A stretch of DNA of 64,000 nt from Manganitrophus sp963718695 (GCA_963718695.1 OY970371.1:930001-994000), one strand, 5' to 3'. Counted from the stretch's first letter, positions 9,108-17,478 are shown. Program-made: numbers and translations. The notes: generated by a model not told the origin, from the sequence alone.

Positions 9108-9308
9108 TTAGGCTTTTGACACGTTCGCCGCCTGTGGTCCTTTCGCGCCAGTAGTGACCTCAAATGTCACTTCCTGTCCTTCTTCGAGAGACTTGAAACC
9201 TTCTCCCTGAATGGCAGTGAAGTGAACGAAGATGTCGTTACCATCTTCCTGGGTGATGAAACCATAACCTTTGCTGGCGTTGAACCACTTTACACGACCT
9301 TTTGGCAT
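9108..9308 (-). CDS. Cold-shock protein, CspA family
   Basis: A 66-residue single cold-shock domain with both RNA-binding motifs: GYGFI (RNP1) and DIFVHF (RNP2). It binds single-stranded RNA/DNA and acts as an RNA chaperone. The ribosome site AAGGAGGAG precedes the ATG. The predicted promoter is about 130 bases upstream, leaving the long 5' leader usual for cold-shock genes. It ends in a strong terminator. Confidence 0.95.
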   Translation of the reverse strand: MPKGRVKWFNASKGYGFITQEDGNDIFVHFTAIQGEGFKSLEEGQEVTFEVTTGAKGPQAANVSKA

Positions 9309-9439
9309 TTTACGAACTCCTCCTTGATTTGGTGATGACCGGGCTTACTACCCGTCGATAGCAAATATTTTGCTTGAGCAACAAACCAACCCTCGGTCGG
9401 ATCATCGCGGCCTTGCAAAAACATTTGCGTTGGCTGGAT

Positions 9440-9467
9440 TCTATAATAAGCCCGGAAAACGTGTCAA
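9440..9467 (-). promoter_or_regulatory. Promoter of the cold-shock gene
   Basis: On the minus strand TTGACA (9467-9462) and TATAGA (9445-9440) are 16 bases apart. Transcription would start near 9433, giving a leader of about 125 bases before the ATG at 9308. No convincing gene lies in this leader. Confidence 0.6.
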
Positions 9468-9554
9468 GCTTTTTTTTGTCGTGTTATTGGTCGTTATTGG
9501 TAGGCGGTCTATCCCTGCGCCCAAACAAGATGGACGTTGATCTCAATGACCTTT

Positions 9555-9608
9555 TTGACAATATTTCTCGCGTACGGTATCTTTAGATACCAATTCCGAA
9601 CGCGAGAA
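9555..9608 (+). promoter_or_regulatory. Promoter with nested inverted repeats upstream of the CBS gene
   Basis: TTGACA at 9555-9560 and TATCTT at 9578-9583 are 17 bases apart. A 6-bp inverted repeat GGTATC/GATACC (9576-9591) covers the -10 element. An outer 9-bp inverted repeat, TTCTCGCGT/ACGCGAGAA (9565-9573 with 9600-9608), surrounds it. The arrangement suggests an operator or an RNA hairpin at the start of the transcript. Confidence 0.5.
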
Positions 9609-9621
9609 AAGGAGGACGACA

Positions 9622-10011
9622 ATGGTGCCGGTGAAGATGGTGATGTCCAAGAAAATTCTTAAGGTCCGACGGGGAACGAAGGTAAAAAAAGTTGCGGAAT
9701 TGATGCGGAACAAACGCGTCGGAAGCATTCTGGTCTCCGACGGAAACAGCTATGCCGGGATCGTCACCGATGCCGACGTCGTTCGGCGAATGGTTGCTGA
9801 GGGTCTTGATCCGGAGACCACCCCGGTGGAGAAGGTGATGACCACCCCCCTCCTCGCGATCGAGGCGGACCGTTCGGTGGTCGACGCAAACGATATTATG
9901 GATCAAGAGCACATTCGCCATCTCGGCGTCATCGAGAACGGAAAGATCATCGGCGTCCTCTCGGTGAGAGACCTGCTCCGGCATGTGTATGGCGGGTGGG
10001 GATTTGTGTGA
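9622..10011 (+). CDS. Two-CBS-domain protein
   Basis: A 129-residue protein consisting of two CBS domains: about residues 5-60 with GSILVSDGNSYAGIVTDADV, and 70-125 with HLGVIENGKIIGVLSVRDLL. CBS pairs bind adenine nucleotides and act as energy or redox sensors. As a stand-alone pair it probably works by binding another protein. An ideal AAAAGGAGG precedes the ATG. The upstream promoter carries nested inverted repeats. A palindromic repeat element begins 6 bases after the stop. Confidence 0.9.
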   Translation: MVPVKMVMSKKILKVRRGTKVKKVAELMRNKRVGSILVSDGNSYAGIVTDADVVRRMVAEGLDPETTPVEKVMTTPLLAIEADRSVVDANDIMDQEHIRHLGVIENGKIIGVLSVRDLLRHVYGGWGFV

Positions 10012-10017
10012 TTGCGG

Positions 10018-10080
10018 GTAGGGGCAGACCGATGTGTCTGCCCTCTCCTGCCTGGGCGCACACGCCGGTGCGCCCCTACG
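10018..10080. repeat. Two-hairpin GTAGGGGC-type palindromic repeat
   Basis: Bounded by GTAGGGGC and GCCCCTAC. The left hairpin pairs GGGCAGAC with GTCTGCCC and the right pairs GGGCGCAC with GTGCGCCC. Related elements lie near 11207, 50425, 56652 and 63902. It separates the CBS gene from the convergent AttH-like gene. Confidence 0.8.
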
Positions 10081-10087
10081 ATTCATT

Positions 10088-11251
10088 TCACTTGTTGAAC
10101 GGCTCGGCGTAGCCGGTCATCTCGATGTAACCTTTCCCCTGAATCGGATTTCCATCCTGTTTTCCACGGAAACGACTGGCCCCTTCCCAGTAGGCGACGC
10201 GGGTGCTCCTCGACGTGATCAACTCCTGATCGTCCAGGAGCGGCTCCGATTCGAGGGTCAGCCGCTCGGCGGGGATCTCGATCCGCCAGGCCACCGGGTA
10301 ATCTGCGCCGCTCTTCTTGCTCTTCCAATACCGAAGCGGGGTGAGGATAAACGCATCGGCGGGAAGATGCCGGGCGGTTCCATCCGGCTCGATGATCGTC
10401 CCGCTCGAGAACGGATCTTCCCCCCCCTCGGCCGTCCGAATTTGATAAAGCATGACCTCTCGCCCCCCCTCCAGCTGGATTGAGAACCAGTCCCACCCGA
10501 CCTGATTTTTATTCAGCATGCTGCTGCTGAACTCGTGATCCATCCAACTCAATCCGGAGACCGGCCGCTCCTTCCCATCGATCGAGATCGTTCCTTCTGT
10601 TTGGAGACGTGTGAGGGAAATGTAGTGCGACGCCTGTCCCGGCTCGCCTCCTTTTTTGCTGATTCCGTCGGTCCCATGGATAACGAGCGGTTTGTCTGAA
10701 GTGAGCAGAAGGTCGATCTTCCACCCGGGAAGATCGGCCTCCCCCTCCGCTTCCGCCTGAAGGTGGATGGTTCCATCCCGATTTTGAGCCGCCCGCCACC
10801 GGTCGATCCAGACTTCCAGGCGATCCGATTTCGCCCCCGCCTTTCCGATCGCCTCCCGGCTGATTTTATCGGTCTTCAAGAACCGCTTTCCTTCGCCGTC
10901 GGTCAAAGCGAAGTGGGCAAAGTAGAGATCCCGGATCGCCCACCGGGAGGGGTTTTTCTCGCTCTGAGGATGATCGATCCCGCGCCGAAAGAAGGTCAAC
11001 TCGTAGCCGTACTCTTTCCCGTCCGATGTCAGATTTCCGGTGAAGTACCACCATTCGGTTTTAAAATTCGAATGCGCGCCGTGGTCCCGCGGGAAGGAGA
11101 AGCGATAACCGGGCGTGGCCGCCTCGAATGGCCTAGAAGAAAGAGCGGCCACCTGCCGCTCCGCCGCATCGGAAGCGGCCAGGAAGAAAAAGAGGAGAAT
11201 CCAGATTGTAGGGGCGTATTGCAATACGCCCCTACACATCGTTTTATTCAT
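10088..11251 (-). CDS. AttH / CrtC-like lipocalin-domain exported protein
   Basis: A 387-residue protein with an N-terminal hydrophobic signal (WILLFFFLAAS) and the AttH/DUF2006 hallmarks EWWYFTGNL, GYELTFFRRG and SGLSWMDHEF. AttH is the lipocalin-like component encoded with the AttE-AttF-AttG ABC transporter; CrtC carotenoid hydratases share the fold. The start ATG overlaps the permease stop by 8 bases, so it is the last gene of that operon. Codons 5-13 fall within a 30-bp perfect palindrome (11207-11236), so the n-region of the signal peptide is repeat-derived. Likely extracytoplasmic; ligand unknown. Confidence 0.8.
   Translation of the reverse strand: MNKTMCRGVLQYAPTIWILLFFFLAASDAAERQVAALSSRPFEAATPGYRFSFPRDHGAHSNFKTEWWYFTGNLTSDGKEYGYELTFFRRGIDHPQSEKNPSRWAIRDLYFAHFALTDGEGKRFLKTDKISREAIGKAGAKSDRLEVWIDRWRAAQNRDGTIHLQAEAEGEADLPGWKIDLLLTSDKPLVIHGTDGISKKGGEPGQASHYISLTRLQTEGTISIDGKERPVSGLSWMDHEFSSSMLNKNQVGWDWFSIQLEGGREVMLYQIRTAEGGEDPFSSGTIIEPDGTARHLPADAFILTPLRYWKSKKSGADYPVAWRIEIPAERLTLESEPLLDDQELITSRSTRVAYWEGASRFRGKQDGNPIQGKGYIEMTGYAEPFNK
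11207..11236. repeat. Single palindromic repeat inside the AttH-like gene
   Basis: A perfect 30-bp palindrome beginning TGTAGGGGCGTATTG. It shares its ends with the intergenic elements but lies within the first codons of the AttH-like gene. Confidence 0.85.
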
Positions 11252-12359
11252 AAGAAATTGCCTCCGTCACCTCCAACCGCGCCGCCTTACGCGCCGGGAA
11301 ATAACCGGCCAGCAGCGCCGTCACCGTCGCCAGGAGAAAGGAGTGAACGATCACGGACGGCGGATAATGATAAAGAAGGGTCCAGCCGAACGACTGTTTG
11401 TTGATCACGAAGATCAGGAGGAGCGAGAGGAAGAGGCCGCAGAAGAGGGAGAGGATGTTCCCGATGACCCCCATGTAGAAGGCCTCGATCAAAACGACCT
11501 GGACCACCTGCCGGCGGGAGGCGCCGATCGCCCGCAGAATTCCGATCTCCCGCTGGCGCTCTAAAATCGAGACGAAGAGGGTGTTGGTAATCCCGAGCAG
11601 GGCCACCACCACCGCGATCCACTCCAGCGCATAGGTAACGAGAAAGGTTTGATCGAAGATCCGCAAGATTTCGTTTTTGAAGTTGACCTGTGTGATGAAG
11701 GTGAGGCCGGACGCCGCCCCCGCGTGTTGGAGCAGCTCCTGCCGGACCGCGTCGGGGGAGAATCCCTTTTCAAGATAGACGGCGATGACGTTGAGCCGGT
11801 CGTCTTTCCAGAATCGCTGAAGGAGGGAGCGGTCGATGACCATCTTCCCCCCGTCGGTGCTGTATTCGTAGAAGACCCCGGCGATCTCCAGCGGGACGGT
11901 CCCTTCGGGAGAGGGGACCGCGATGATTTCCCCTTCGCGGAGTCCGAAGCGGTTGGCGAAGACCTCGGAGAGGAGCACCTTCCCCTCGCGAACGGCCCGT
12001 TGAATGATTTCATCCGAATCGCCCGATCGGAAGAGATATCGGCTGTGCGCCGCATGGACCGCCAAGTCCCGTCCGACCAGCAGCGCCGGCTCCTCCCGAA
12101 AGAGGAGCCGCAGCGAACGGTAGCCGTCGACCGCTTCCACCCCGGGCGTTTGACGCACCGTCGAGATCAGATCGTCGGGGAGGGTCTCTTCCGATTCGTT
12201 GGAGAGGAGCGAGACGGGGGCGCCGACGATGTCGGCCTTGATCGTCTGATCGATCCAGAGGACGACGGTGTTGCGGAAGCTCTCGATCATGATCACGACG
12301 CTGATCATCATCGCCAGCGCCCCCATGAAGGCGGCGATCGTCGGACCGTTTCGCCGCAT
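11244..12359 (-). CDS. ABC transporter permease, C-terminal half (AttG-like FtsX domain), separated by frameshift
   Basis: Encodes the second FtsX/MacB-PCD module of a long permease: a hydrophobic first helix (AAFMGALAMMISVVIMI), a periplasmic domain of about 200 residues, then three membrane segments containing the IGILRAIGASRRQ signature. The frame continues upstream of the ATG at 12359 to a run of eight C residues (minus strand) at 12401-12394. There it would join the preceding permease half if one base were added. The internal ATG is therefore probably not the natural start. It overlaps the AttH-like gene by 8 bases. Confidence 0.8.
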   Translation of the reverse strand: MRRNGPTIAAFMGALAMMISVVIMIESFRNTVVLWIDQTIKADIVGAPVSLLSNESEETLPDDLISTVRQTPGVEAVDGYRSLRLLFREEPALLVGRDLAVHAAHSRYLFRSGDSDEIIQRAVREGKVLLSEVFANRFGLREGEIIAVPSPEGTVPLEIAGVFYEYSTDGGKMVIDRSLLQRFWKDDRLNVIAVYLEKGFSPDAVRQELLQHAGAASGLTFITQVNFKNEILRIFDQTFLVTYALEWIAVVVALLGITNTLFVSILERQREIGILRAIGASRRQVVQVVLIEAFYMGVIGNILSLFCGLFLSLLLIFVINKQSFGWTLLYHYPPSVIVHSFLLATVTALLAGYFPARKAARLEVTEAISYE

Positions 12360-13837
12360 CGCCTGTTCCAGATGCCCGCGCGCCAGCCGCCAAGGGGGGG
12401 GAGTCGCTCCAGCAGCGGGCCGATCAGCCGGGAGAAGAAAAGGAGGGCGGGCGGGACGAGCATCGAGAAGGTGATCAGCAGAAACGCGGCGGAGAGATAC
12501 CCGGCCGCGGGGAGATTCCAGTGGGGCGGGACGCGCGAGAGAAGATAGGCGATGAAGCCGAGGAACAAGGCGGCGATCAAAAACCGCATCGTGGAGGGAC
12601 GCCGCTGAGAAGCATAGATCCCCTCCATCGCCTCGCGAGGCCGGAGCAGACCGGCCTGGAGCGCCGGGAAGAAAGAGGAGAGGGCCGAAACGATGATCCC
12701 GATGCCGATTCCCTCCGAGAAGACCGAGGCGGGGAGAGAGAAGGGGGAAGGAGGGATCGGGACGTAAATGGCGCTGACCGTTTGGGCGACCAGCTGCAAG
12801 ATCCCCTGCGCGAGAAAGGCCCCGATGAGCACCCCGCCGGCCCCGCCGAGAGTTCCCAACAAGATCCCCTCCCAGAGGAAGAGGAGAAAGATCCGAAGCC
12901 GGGTGACGCCGAGCGAGCGGAGAATGCCGATCTCTTTCCGCCGGTGAACGACCGAGACGAGCAGCGTATTGTAGATCAAGAAGATCCCGACGAAAAGAGA
13001 GATCGCGGAGAGGGCCGTGAGGTTCAGCTGAAAAGCGAAGAGCATCTTCTCCACCTGCTCGCTCCGCTGCTCGGGCCGCCGGAGGGCGAGGCCCGGTCCG
13101 ATCCGCTCGGACAATGACGGCATGATCTCGCTTATCGGGGTCCGCTCACCGGTGGCCGCCCCATTTTCTAGGCCATCGGTGATCAGATCGATCCGATCGA
13201 GTTGTCCAAGCTTACCGAGAAGCCACTGGGCGGAGGCGATGTCCATGACGGCGATATTTCCCCCCTCCGCCTCGGCCAGTCCCCGCCCTTTCAGGAGACC
13301 GACGACACGAAGCGAGAGGAGGCGATTGCCGTCGCGAACCGAGATCGCATTGCCAACCTGGATTCGATGGCGCGCCGCGAACGGCTCCGTCAACAGGACC
13401 GCATCGGGTTCCATCAATTCGGTGAAGAAACTTTCCGGCTCCTTTTCGCTGAAGTCGCCGGTGATTTCATATTGGCGGAAAGGACCTTCCTGGAGGAGAT
13501 CGACCCCCATCAAGAAGAGGATTTCTCCTTGTGTCGAGGGAGGCGCGGTCATGGGGAGGGGGGCTTGGATGATCGGCGCGACCGACCGGACACCCGGGGC
13601 CTCTCGAATCTCAGCGATGATCGTCTCATCAAAAGATCCGGCGCGCCCGACGACCTCCAGGGTGGTGTTTCCGGCGACCGCATTGACCGAGTGGCGATAG
13701 GCGCTCAAGACGCTCTGGTTCGCGATCCGGATCGAAATGAAGACCGAGATGCCGAGAGCGACCCCGATCAATGTCAGCCATGCCCGCCGCTCGCGGAAGA
13801 GATGGCGGAAGGAGATCCACTCAAACAGAACGCGCAT
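12308..13837 (-). CDS. ABC transporter permease, N-terminal half (AttF-like), frameshifted at its C-terminus
   Basis: A first membrane helix (AWLTLIGVALGISVFISIRI), a large periplasmic domain and three further helices with EIGILRSLGVTR form a complete FtsX module. A second set of helices (RFLIAALFLGFIAYLL, YLSAAFLLITFSMLV) follows. The last ~25 residues are arginine/tryptophan-rich and out of frame. Correct reading resumes as WRLARGHLEQAMRRNG if the C8 tract gained one base. The joined product would be about 864 residues, the usual size for two-module permeases. The start overlaps the ATPase stop (TGATG). Confidence 0.8.
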   Translation of the reverse strand: MRVLFEWISFRHLFRERRAWLTLIGVALGISVFISIRIANQSVLSAYRHSVNAVAGNTTLEVVGRAGSFDETIIAEIREAPGVRSVAPIIQAPLPMTAPPSTQGEILFLMGVDLLQEGPFRQYEITGDFSEKEPESFFTELMEPDAVLLTEPFAARHRIQVGNAISVRDGNRLLSLRVVGLLKGRGLAEAEGGNIAVMDIASAQWLLGKLGQLDRIDLITDGLENGAATGERTPISEIMPSLSERIGPGLALRRPEQRSEQVEKMLFAFQLNLTALSAISLFVGIFLIYNTLLVSVVHRRKEIGILRSLGVTRLRIFLLFLWEGILLGTLGGAGGVLIGAFLAQGILQLVAQTVSAIYVPIPPSPFSLPASVFSEGIGIGIIVSALSSFFPALQAGLLRPREAMEGIYASQRRPSTMRFLIAALFLGFIAYLLSRVPPHWNLPAAGYLSAAFLLITFSMLVPPALLFFSRLIGPLLERLPPLGGWRAGIWNRRCGETVRRSPPSWGRWR

Positions 13838-14523
13838 CAGTATTTCCTTTCGATCCGGTCTATTCGATCCACCCGGCCGTCTTTGAGATGGATGACCTGA
13901 TCGGCGTAAGGAACCGCCTGCGGGCTGTGGGTGGCAAGAAGCAGGGTGACCCCGGCGTGCGCGCGGGAGGAGAGGAGCTTGAGGATCTCTTCCCCATTTT
14001 CCGAATCGAGATTCCCGGTCGGCTCGTCGGCGAGGAGGATCTGCGGGGAGACGACATCGGCCCGCGCGATCGCCACCCGCTGCATCTCCCCGCCGGAGAG
14101 GGCGCTCGGCCGGTGATCGAGCCGGGCGCCGAGTCCGACCGAGGTGAGCGCCGCCTTGGCGCGCTCTTTTGCCTCTTCCGGGCGATCGCCCCGCAGCAGC
14201 AGGGGAAGGGCGACGTTTTCCAGCGCATTCAGCATCGGAAGGAGATTAAAGAACTGAAAGATCATTCCGATCTCCGTCCGGCGAAGGCCGGTCCAGTCGG
14301 CATCGGTGAAATCGCGCGTGGGACGGCCATTGATGATTAAATCTCCCGAAGTCGGCTGATCGAGCCCGCCGATCAGGTTGAGCAGGGTCGACTTTCCGCA
14401 CCCGCTCGGCCCCATCAGTAAAGAGAAGGAGCCTTTCTCGATTTGCAGGGTGATCTCTTTGAGGGCAGCCACCGGATGGACCGGGTGCGGGTAGGTCTTG
14501 TTGATTGATTTTAGTTCAATCAC
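13837..14523 (-). CDS. ABC transporter ATP-binding protein, LolD/MacB/AttE type
   Basis: A 228-residue ATPase with Walker A GPSGCGKST, Q-loop IFQFFNLLP, signature LSGGEMQRVAIARA and Walker B ILLADEPTGNLD. It energises the FtsX-type permease encoded next; such systems work by mechanotransmission on lipoproteins, lipids or exported metabolites. Translation starts at GTG (14523) after AAGGGA. Gene order ATPase, permease(s), AttH-like lipocalin matches the att-type operon. It is the first gene of that operon. Confidence 0.92.
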   Translation of the reverse strand: MIELKSINKTYPHPVHPVAALKEITLQIEKGSFSLLMGPSGCGKSTLLNLIGGLDQPTSGDLIINGRPTRDFTDADWTGLRRTEIGMIFQFFNLLPMLNALENVALPLLLRGDRPEEAKERAKAALTSVGLGARLDHRPSALSGGEMQRVAIARADVVSPQILLADEPTGNLDSENGEEILKLLSSRAHAGVTLLLATHSPQAVPYADQVIHLKDGRVDRIDRIERKY

Positions 14524-14685
14524 ATGAATCCCTTGAAGAAGTACGTGAAGGCCAGGGATCAGGTTAACATAAGAAGTCGGGGGGGTAAAGCGGCGCGGTG
14601 CGGGGATGGAGAATCCCTACGATCTCATCTTGAGGCGCCTGAGAGGAGAAGAATCCCCCTTCTCAGGCACCTCGATTTGAGTCGT

Positions 14686-16053
14686 TTAGAATCCGGTCAC
14701 ATTGACCAATGGCTCGGTGATTCCATCCGGATCGTTTGGCCAGCGGGTGGGACATCCGGTCGTCCCGAAGCTGCTTCCGTTGGGACACTCCCCGGATGCC
14801 CTCAGAAACTGGCGAACCGCCGCCACCTGCGCCGAGTTCACCGGTTTGGGACGGGTCGCCAGATGGAGTGCGACGGCGCCGGCCACATGGGGCGAGGCCA
14901 TGCTCGTTCCCGACAGTAACTGACAGGCCCCGCCGGGGGCGGTCGAATTAATATTGACGCCGGGCGCAATCAGATCGACGACCGATCCGAAGTTCGAGAA
15001 GGTGGCGAAGGTGTCGTCCCGTCCCGCCGAGGTCGACGGTCCCAGACCGCCCCTTCGGCCGTCGGAATCGGCGAGTGCGGAGACGGTAATGACCTCCGGA
15101 TAGGCCGCCGGGGTGAACCCGGCCGCGTTCCGAAAACTATTTCCCGCCGCCACCGTATAGACGACGCCGACGTTGACAGAGTTGCAGATGGCGCGGTGCA
15201 TCGGATCGACCACCTGGCCGGTGGAGGGATTCACGCCGCAGTTGCCGTTGCTGCTGCCGGGCGCGCCGAGACTCATATTGGCAACTTCGATGCTCGCCGC
15301 ATTTCGGGTGACGAAATTAATCCCGGCGATCACGTTCGAGAGCGAGCCGGAGCCGGTGGAACTCAGGACACGGACCGACCAGAGCCGGGCGCCGGGCGCA
15401 ACGCCAACGACGGAGCGGGTATTGTCGATTGCGGCGGCCGATCCGGCGACATGGGTTCCATGGCCGTTCGGGTCGCTGGGGGCGACGCTCGGACAGCCGG
15501 CCCGAGTGCAATCGACGGCGACGGCGATGTTCAGATCGGGATGAGGGGCGACGCCCGAATCGAGAATGGCGATATCGGCGTTCACCCGGTTATCGATGTT
15601 GTTGATGTTGGCGGTGGGGGAGAGATCGGCCTCCACCCGATTGACGCCGGTCGGCAGCAGCTGAGGGCCGGTGTGGCAGAAGGCTTCCACGAGCGCATCG
15701 GCGAAGATGGCGCTGATCCCCGGCTCCTCGCGAAGCCGGGCGAGGCGGCCGGGCGGAACCTTGGCCGAGAAGCCTTTGATCGCCGCATCGTAGAGATGTT
15801 CCACCGAGATGCCGTGGCGCGCGACCATCTCTTTGACTTTGCTCCCGACCTCCTCCGCGGTCATCAAATCATCCATAACGACGATATACCTGTTTTTTAA
15901 ATGCACCGGCGGGCCGCCCCGTCTTCCTTCGGGGGCCGCTTCTTCCCCTTCCAATTCCGATCGCTGAAGATGTCTCCGATCGGGTGGGTCGGAGAGCGCC
16001 GCCGCAGGATACAGTGCCATCGATAACAAGATTAACCAGGTCCATCGCTTCAT
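14686..16053 (-). CDS. Subtilisin-like serine protease (S8), secreted
   Basis: The start at 16053 is chosen for its AAGGAGG site 6 bases upstream and the signal peptide that follows (MKRWTWLILLSMALYP). An inhibitor-I9-like propeptide (RYIVVMDDLMTAEEV to ISAIFAD) lies at about residues 50-125. The catalytic triad is clear: Asp in DIAILDSGV, His in NGHGTHVAG, Ser in GTSMASPHVAGA. It is about 455 residues, normal for a secreted S8A protease, with several cysteines that could form disulfides. A single-gene unit with its own promoter. It probably degrades extracellular protein; a regulatory role is possible. Confidence 0.93.
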   Translation of the reverse strand: MKRWTWLILLSMALYPAAALSDPPDRRHLQRSELEGEEAAPEGRRGGPPVHLKNRYIVVMDDLMTAEEVGSKVKEMVARHGISVEHLYDAAIKGFSAKVPPGRLARLREEPGISAIFADALVEAFCHTGPQLLPTGVNRVEADLSPTANINNIDNRVNADIAILDSGVAPHPDLNIAVAVDCTRAGCPSVAPSDPNGHGTHVAGSAAAIDNTRSVVGVAPGARLWSVRVLSSTGSGSLSNVIAGINFVTRNAASIEVANMSLGAPGSSNGNCGVNPSTGQVVDPMHRAICNSVNVGVVYTVAAGNSFRNAAGFTPAAYPEVITVSALADSDGRRGGLGPSTSAGRDDTFATFSNFGSVVDLIAPGVNINSTAPGGACQLLSGTSMASPHVAGAVALHLATRPKPVNSAQVAAVRQFLRASGECPNGSSFGTTGCPTRWPNDPDGITEPLVNVTGF

Positions 16054-16099
16054 GCTTCGCCTCCTTGCGCATGTTGTTGAATGAAATTCTCCTTCATCC

Positions 16100-16129
16100 A
16101 TCATAGAGAATTTTCGAAATGCGAATCAA
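16100..16129 (-). promoter_or_regulatory. Promoter of the secreted subtilase gene
   Basis: On the minus strand TTGATT (16129-16124) and TATGAT (16105-16100) are 18 bases apart, about 50 bases before the chosen ATG. Confidence 0.45.
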
Positions 16130-16196
16130 TATAGAGAAATACAAGGAGGGTGTATCCGAGGCGAAGATGCCGCGGAAAGGGATACTGGCCGGCGGA

Positions 16197-16913
16197 TTAC
16201 TCCACGAATGTAATCTGCCCTACATATTTGGGAAGATCTTCCCGGAGCCGGGGGGCGTATGATTCGGGAAGGATGATCCGGCGGATGTCGTGGAGGGTAA
16301 AGTGGAGGTTGCCGAGGATCCGCCACTCCCGTTCCATGTAGAAGTGTTCCGGGTGGTCCTCCGGCTTCGATGCGTCGAAAAATTTCAGGAAGCTGAAGAT
16401 GTGATAGTCGAGGAACTCTTTGATCAAGAAAAGTCGCTCCATCTGCTCGGGAGCCTCGGGCCTCTCAGGGGAATCGCGCAACTTTCCAAAAAGACTGTGG
16501 TACTCCTGAATGGTTTGGTCGAAGCGCTCCGCCAATGTGACCCGATCGGTTCTTCCCTTGTCGCGTGAGAAAGCGTTCTTGGCGATGTAGAAGACCGGAT
16601 TGGCCCCTTGTTCGACCAGGAACGATTTTAGAAAGGAGAGACCGAATCGGCTGAACTTTTGAATGTGGATATCGAGCTCTCCGATCGGAATATCGGAAAA
16701 AGAGATGATTTGGGGATAGTACATTTCGTTTTCGCTGATTTGGGCGTCGGTATTGAGGGTAAGCCGGCCGGAAATGGCGGGATCGTGCGGCGCATGGGTG
16801 AGCCAGCCGGAGGTAATGATTTTGATTAAAAGCTTGTATTGATCCGCTTCGGGGAGGTCTCTCCCGACGAAATGGGTCATCTCGCTGGAAACATAACGTT
16901 GTCGTGTTGCCAT
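16197..16913 (-). CDS. AbiGi-like abortive-infection protein
   Basis: A 238-residue soluble protein beginning RYVSSEMTHFVGR. It continues with LLIKIITSGWLTHAPHDP and PQIISFSDIPIGELDIHIQKFSRFGLSF, which I recognise as the pattern of the AbiGi family, described as the antitoxin of the AbiG phage-exclusion pair. The C-terminal YMEREWRILGNL also fits. No AbiGii-like partner lies beside it: its neighbours are a subtilase and a small exported protein. Either the partner is elsewhere or this family acts alone. No strong ribosome site precedes the ATG. Confidence 0.6.
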   Translation of the reverse strand: MATRQRYVSSEMTHFVGRDLPEADQYKLLIKIITSGWLTHAPHDPAISGRLTLNTDAQISENEMYYPQIISFSDIPIGELDIHIQKFSRFGLSFLKSFLVEQGANPVFYIAKNAFSRDKGRTDRVTLAERFDQTIQEYHSLFGKLRDSPERPEAPEQMERLFLIKEFLDYHIFSFLKFFDASKPEDHPEHFYMEREWRILGNLHFTLHDIRRIILPESYAPRLREDLPKYVGQITFVE

Positions 16914-17007
16914 TGCTGCGTGAGGTCCTTATGAACTGAAATGAAACCTTTCTTCCCTTTTAGAATATCCGAAGTGCCGCGAGAGGGCAAGCCGGCCGTC
17001 TTCCCTA

Positions 17008-17037
17008 TTGACAGGAGGAGGGTTCTCATTGTTCAAT
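17008..17037 (+). promoter_or_regulatory. Promoter of the small exported-protein gene
   Basis: TTGACA at 17008-17013 and TTCAAT at 17032-17037 are 18 bases apart, about 37 bases ahead of the ATG at 17074. Confidence 0.4.
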
Positions 17038-17073
17038 GCGGGGTTCAAGAATAAGTGATGGATGGGGGATTCA

Positions 17074-17478
17074 ATGAAACAGCGATTCGTTTTTGCTCTG
17101 TTGCTCTTTTCGCTCCTTTCGGTCCGACCGGCGGCTGCAAAGACATTGATATTGAGCGGCGCTCCGGATATTCAGACGAAGAGCACGGTGGAAGAGTCGG
17201 TCCGGATCGAAATGGACAGCGCGAAGAAAAAGAATCATCGCGTCGTTATTATCAAGGATGGGGATGAGTATATTTGGGAGTCCCGCGAAAAGAGAAAGCT
17301 GATTCGATCGACGCAGGGCGCCATCACCCTTTTTATCGATCCGACAGGAGGAGGCTATATCAAGGTACTCCGCTCGGAGGGAAAGGTGATTTACCTGGAG
17401 CACCTCAGCCAGGGAATGAACACGTTTACCTATTGGGGCGTCGTCGAGCATTTCGAGCCGTTGGAGAAGGCCCAATAG
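17074..17478 (+). CDS. Hypothetical exported protein
   Basis: A 134-residue protein with a signal peptide cleaved after AAA (KQRFVFALLLFSLLSVRPAAA). The start at 17074 is preferred over an upstream ATG because GGGGGA lies 4 bases ahead. The mature part is short and beta-prone (HRVVIIKDGDEYIWESREKRKL), reminiscent of the strands of LolA/DUF4412 folds, but too small for a firm call. It is convergent with the Yip1-like gene. Confidence 0.5.
   Translation: MKQRFVFALLLFSLLSVRPAAAKTLILSGAPDIQTKSTVEESVRIEMDSAKKKNHRVVIIKDGDEYIWESREKRKLIRSTQGAITLFIDPTGGGYIKVLRSEGKVIYLEHLSQGMNTFTYWGVVEHFEPLEKAQ

Noticed and set aside
9374..9586. A 70-residue reading frame between the cold-shock and CBS genes
   Set aside because: TTG start, no ribosome site, no recognisable motif, and it overlaps the promoters of both flanking genes.
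14632..14672. Inverted repeat GCCTGAGA/TCTCAGGC between the ABC operon and the subtilase gene
   Set aside because: The stem is long, but neither side has a T tract, so it cannot be called a terminator; it does not share the GTAGGGGC ends of the repeat family.
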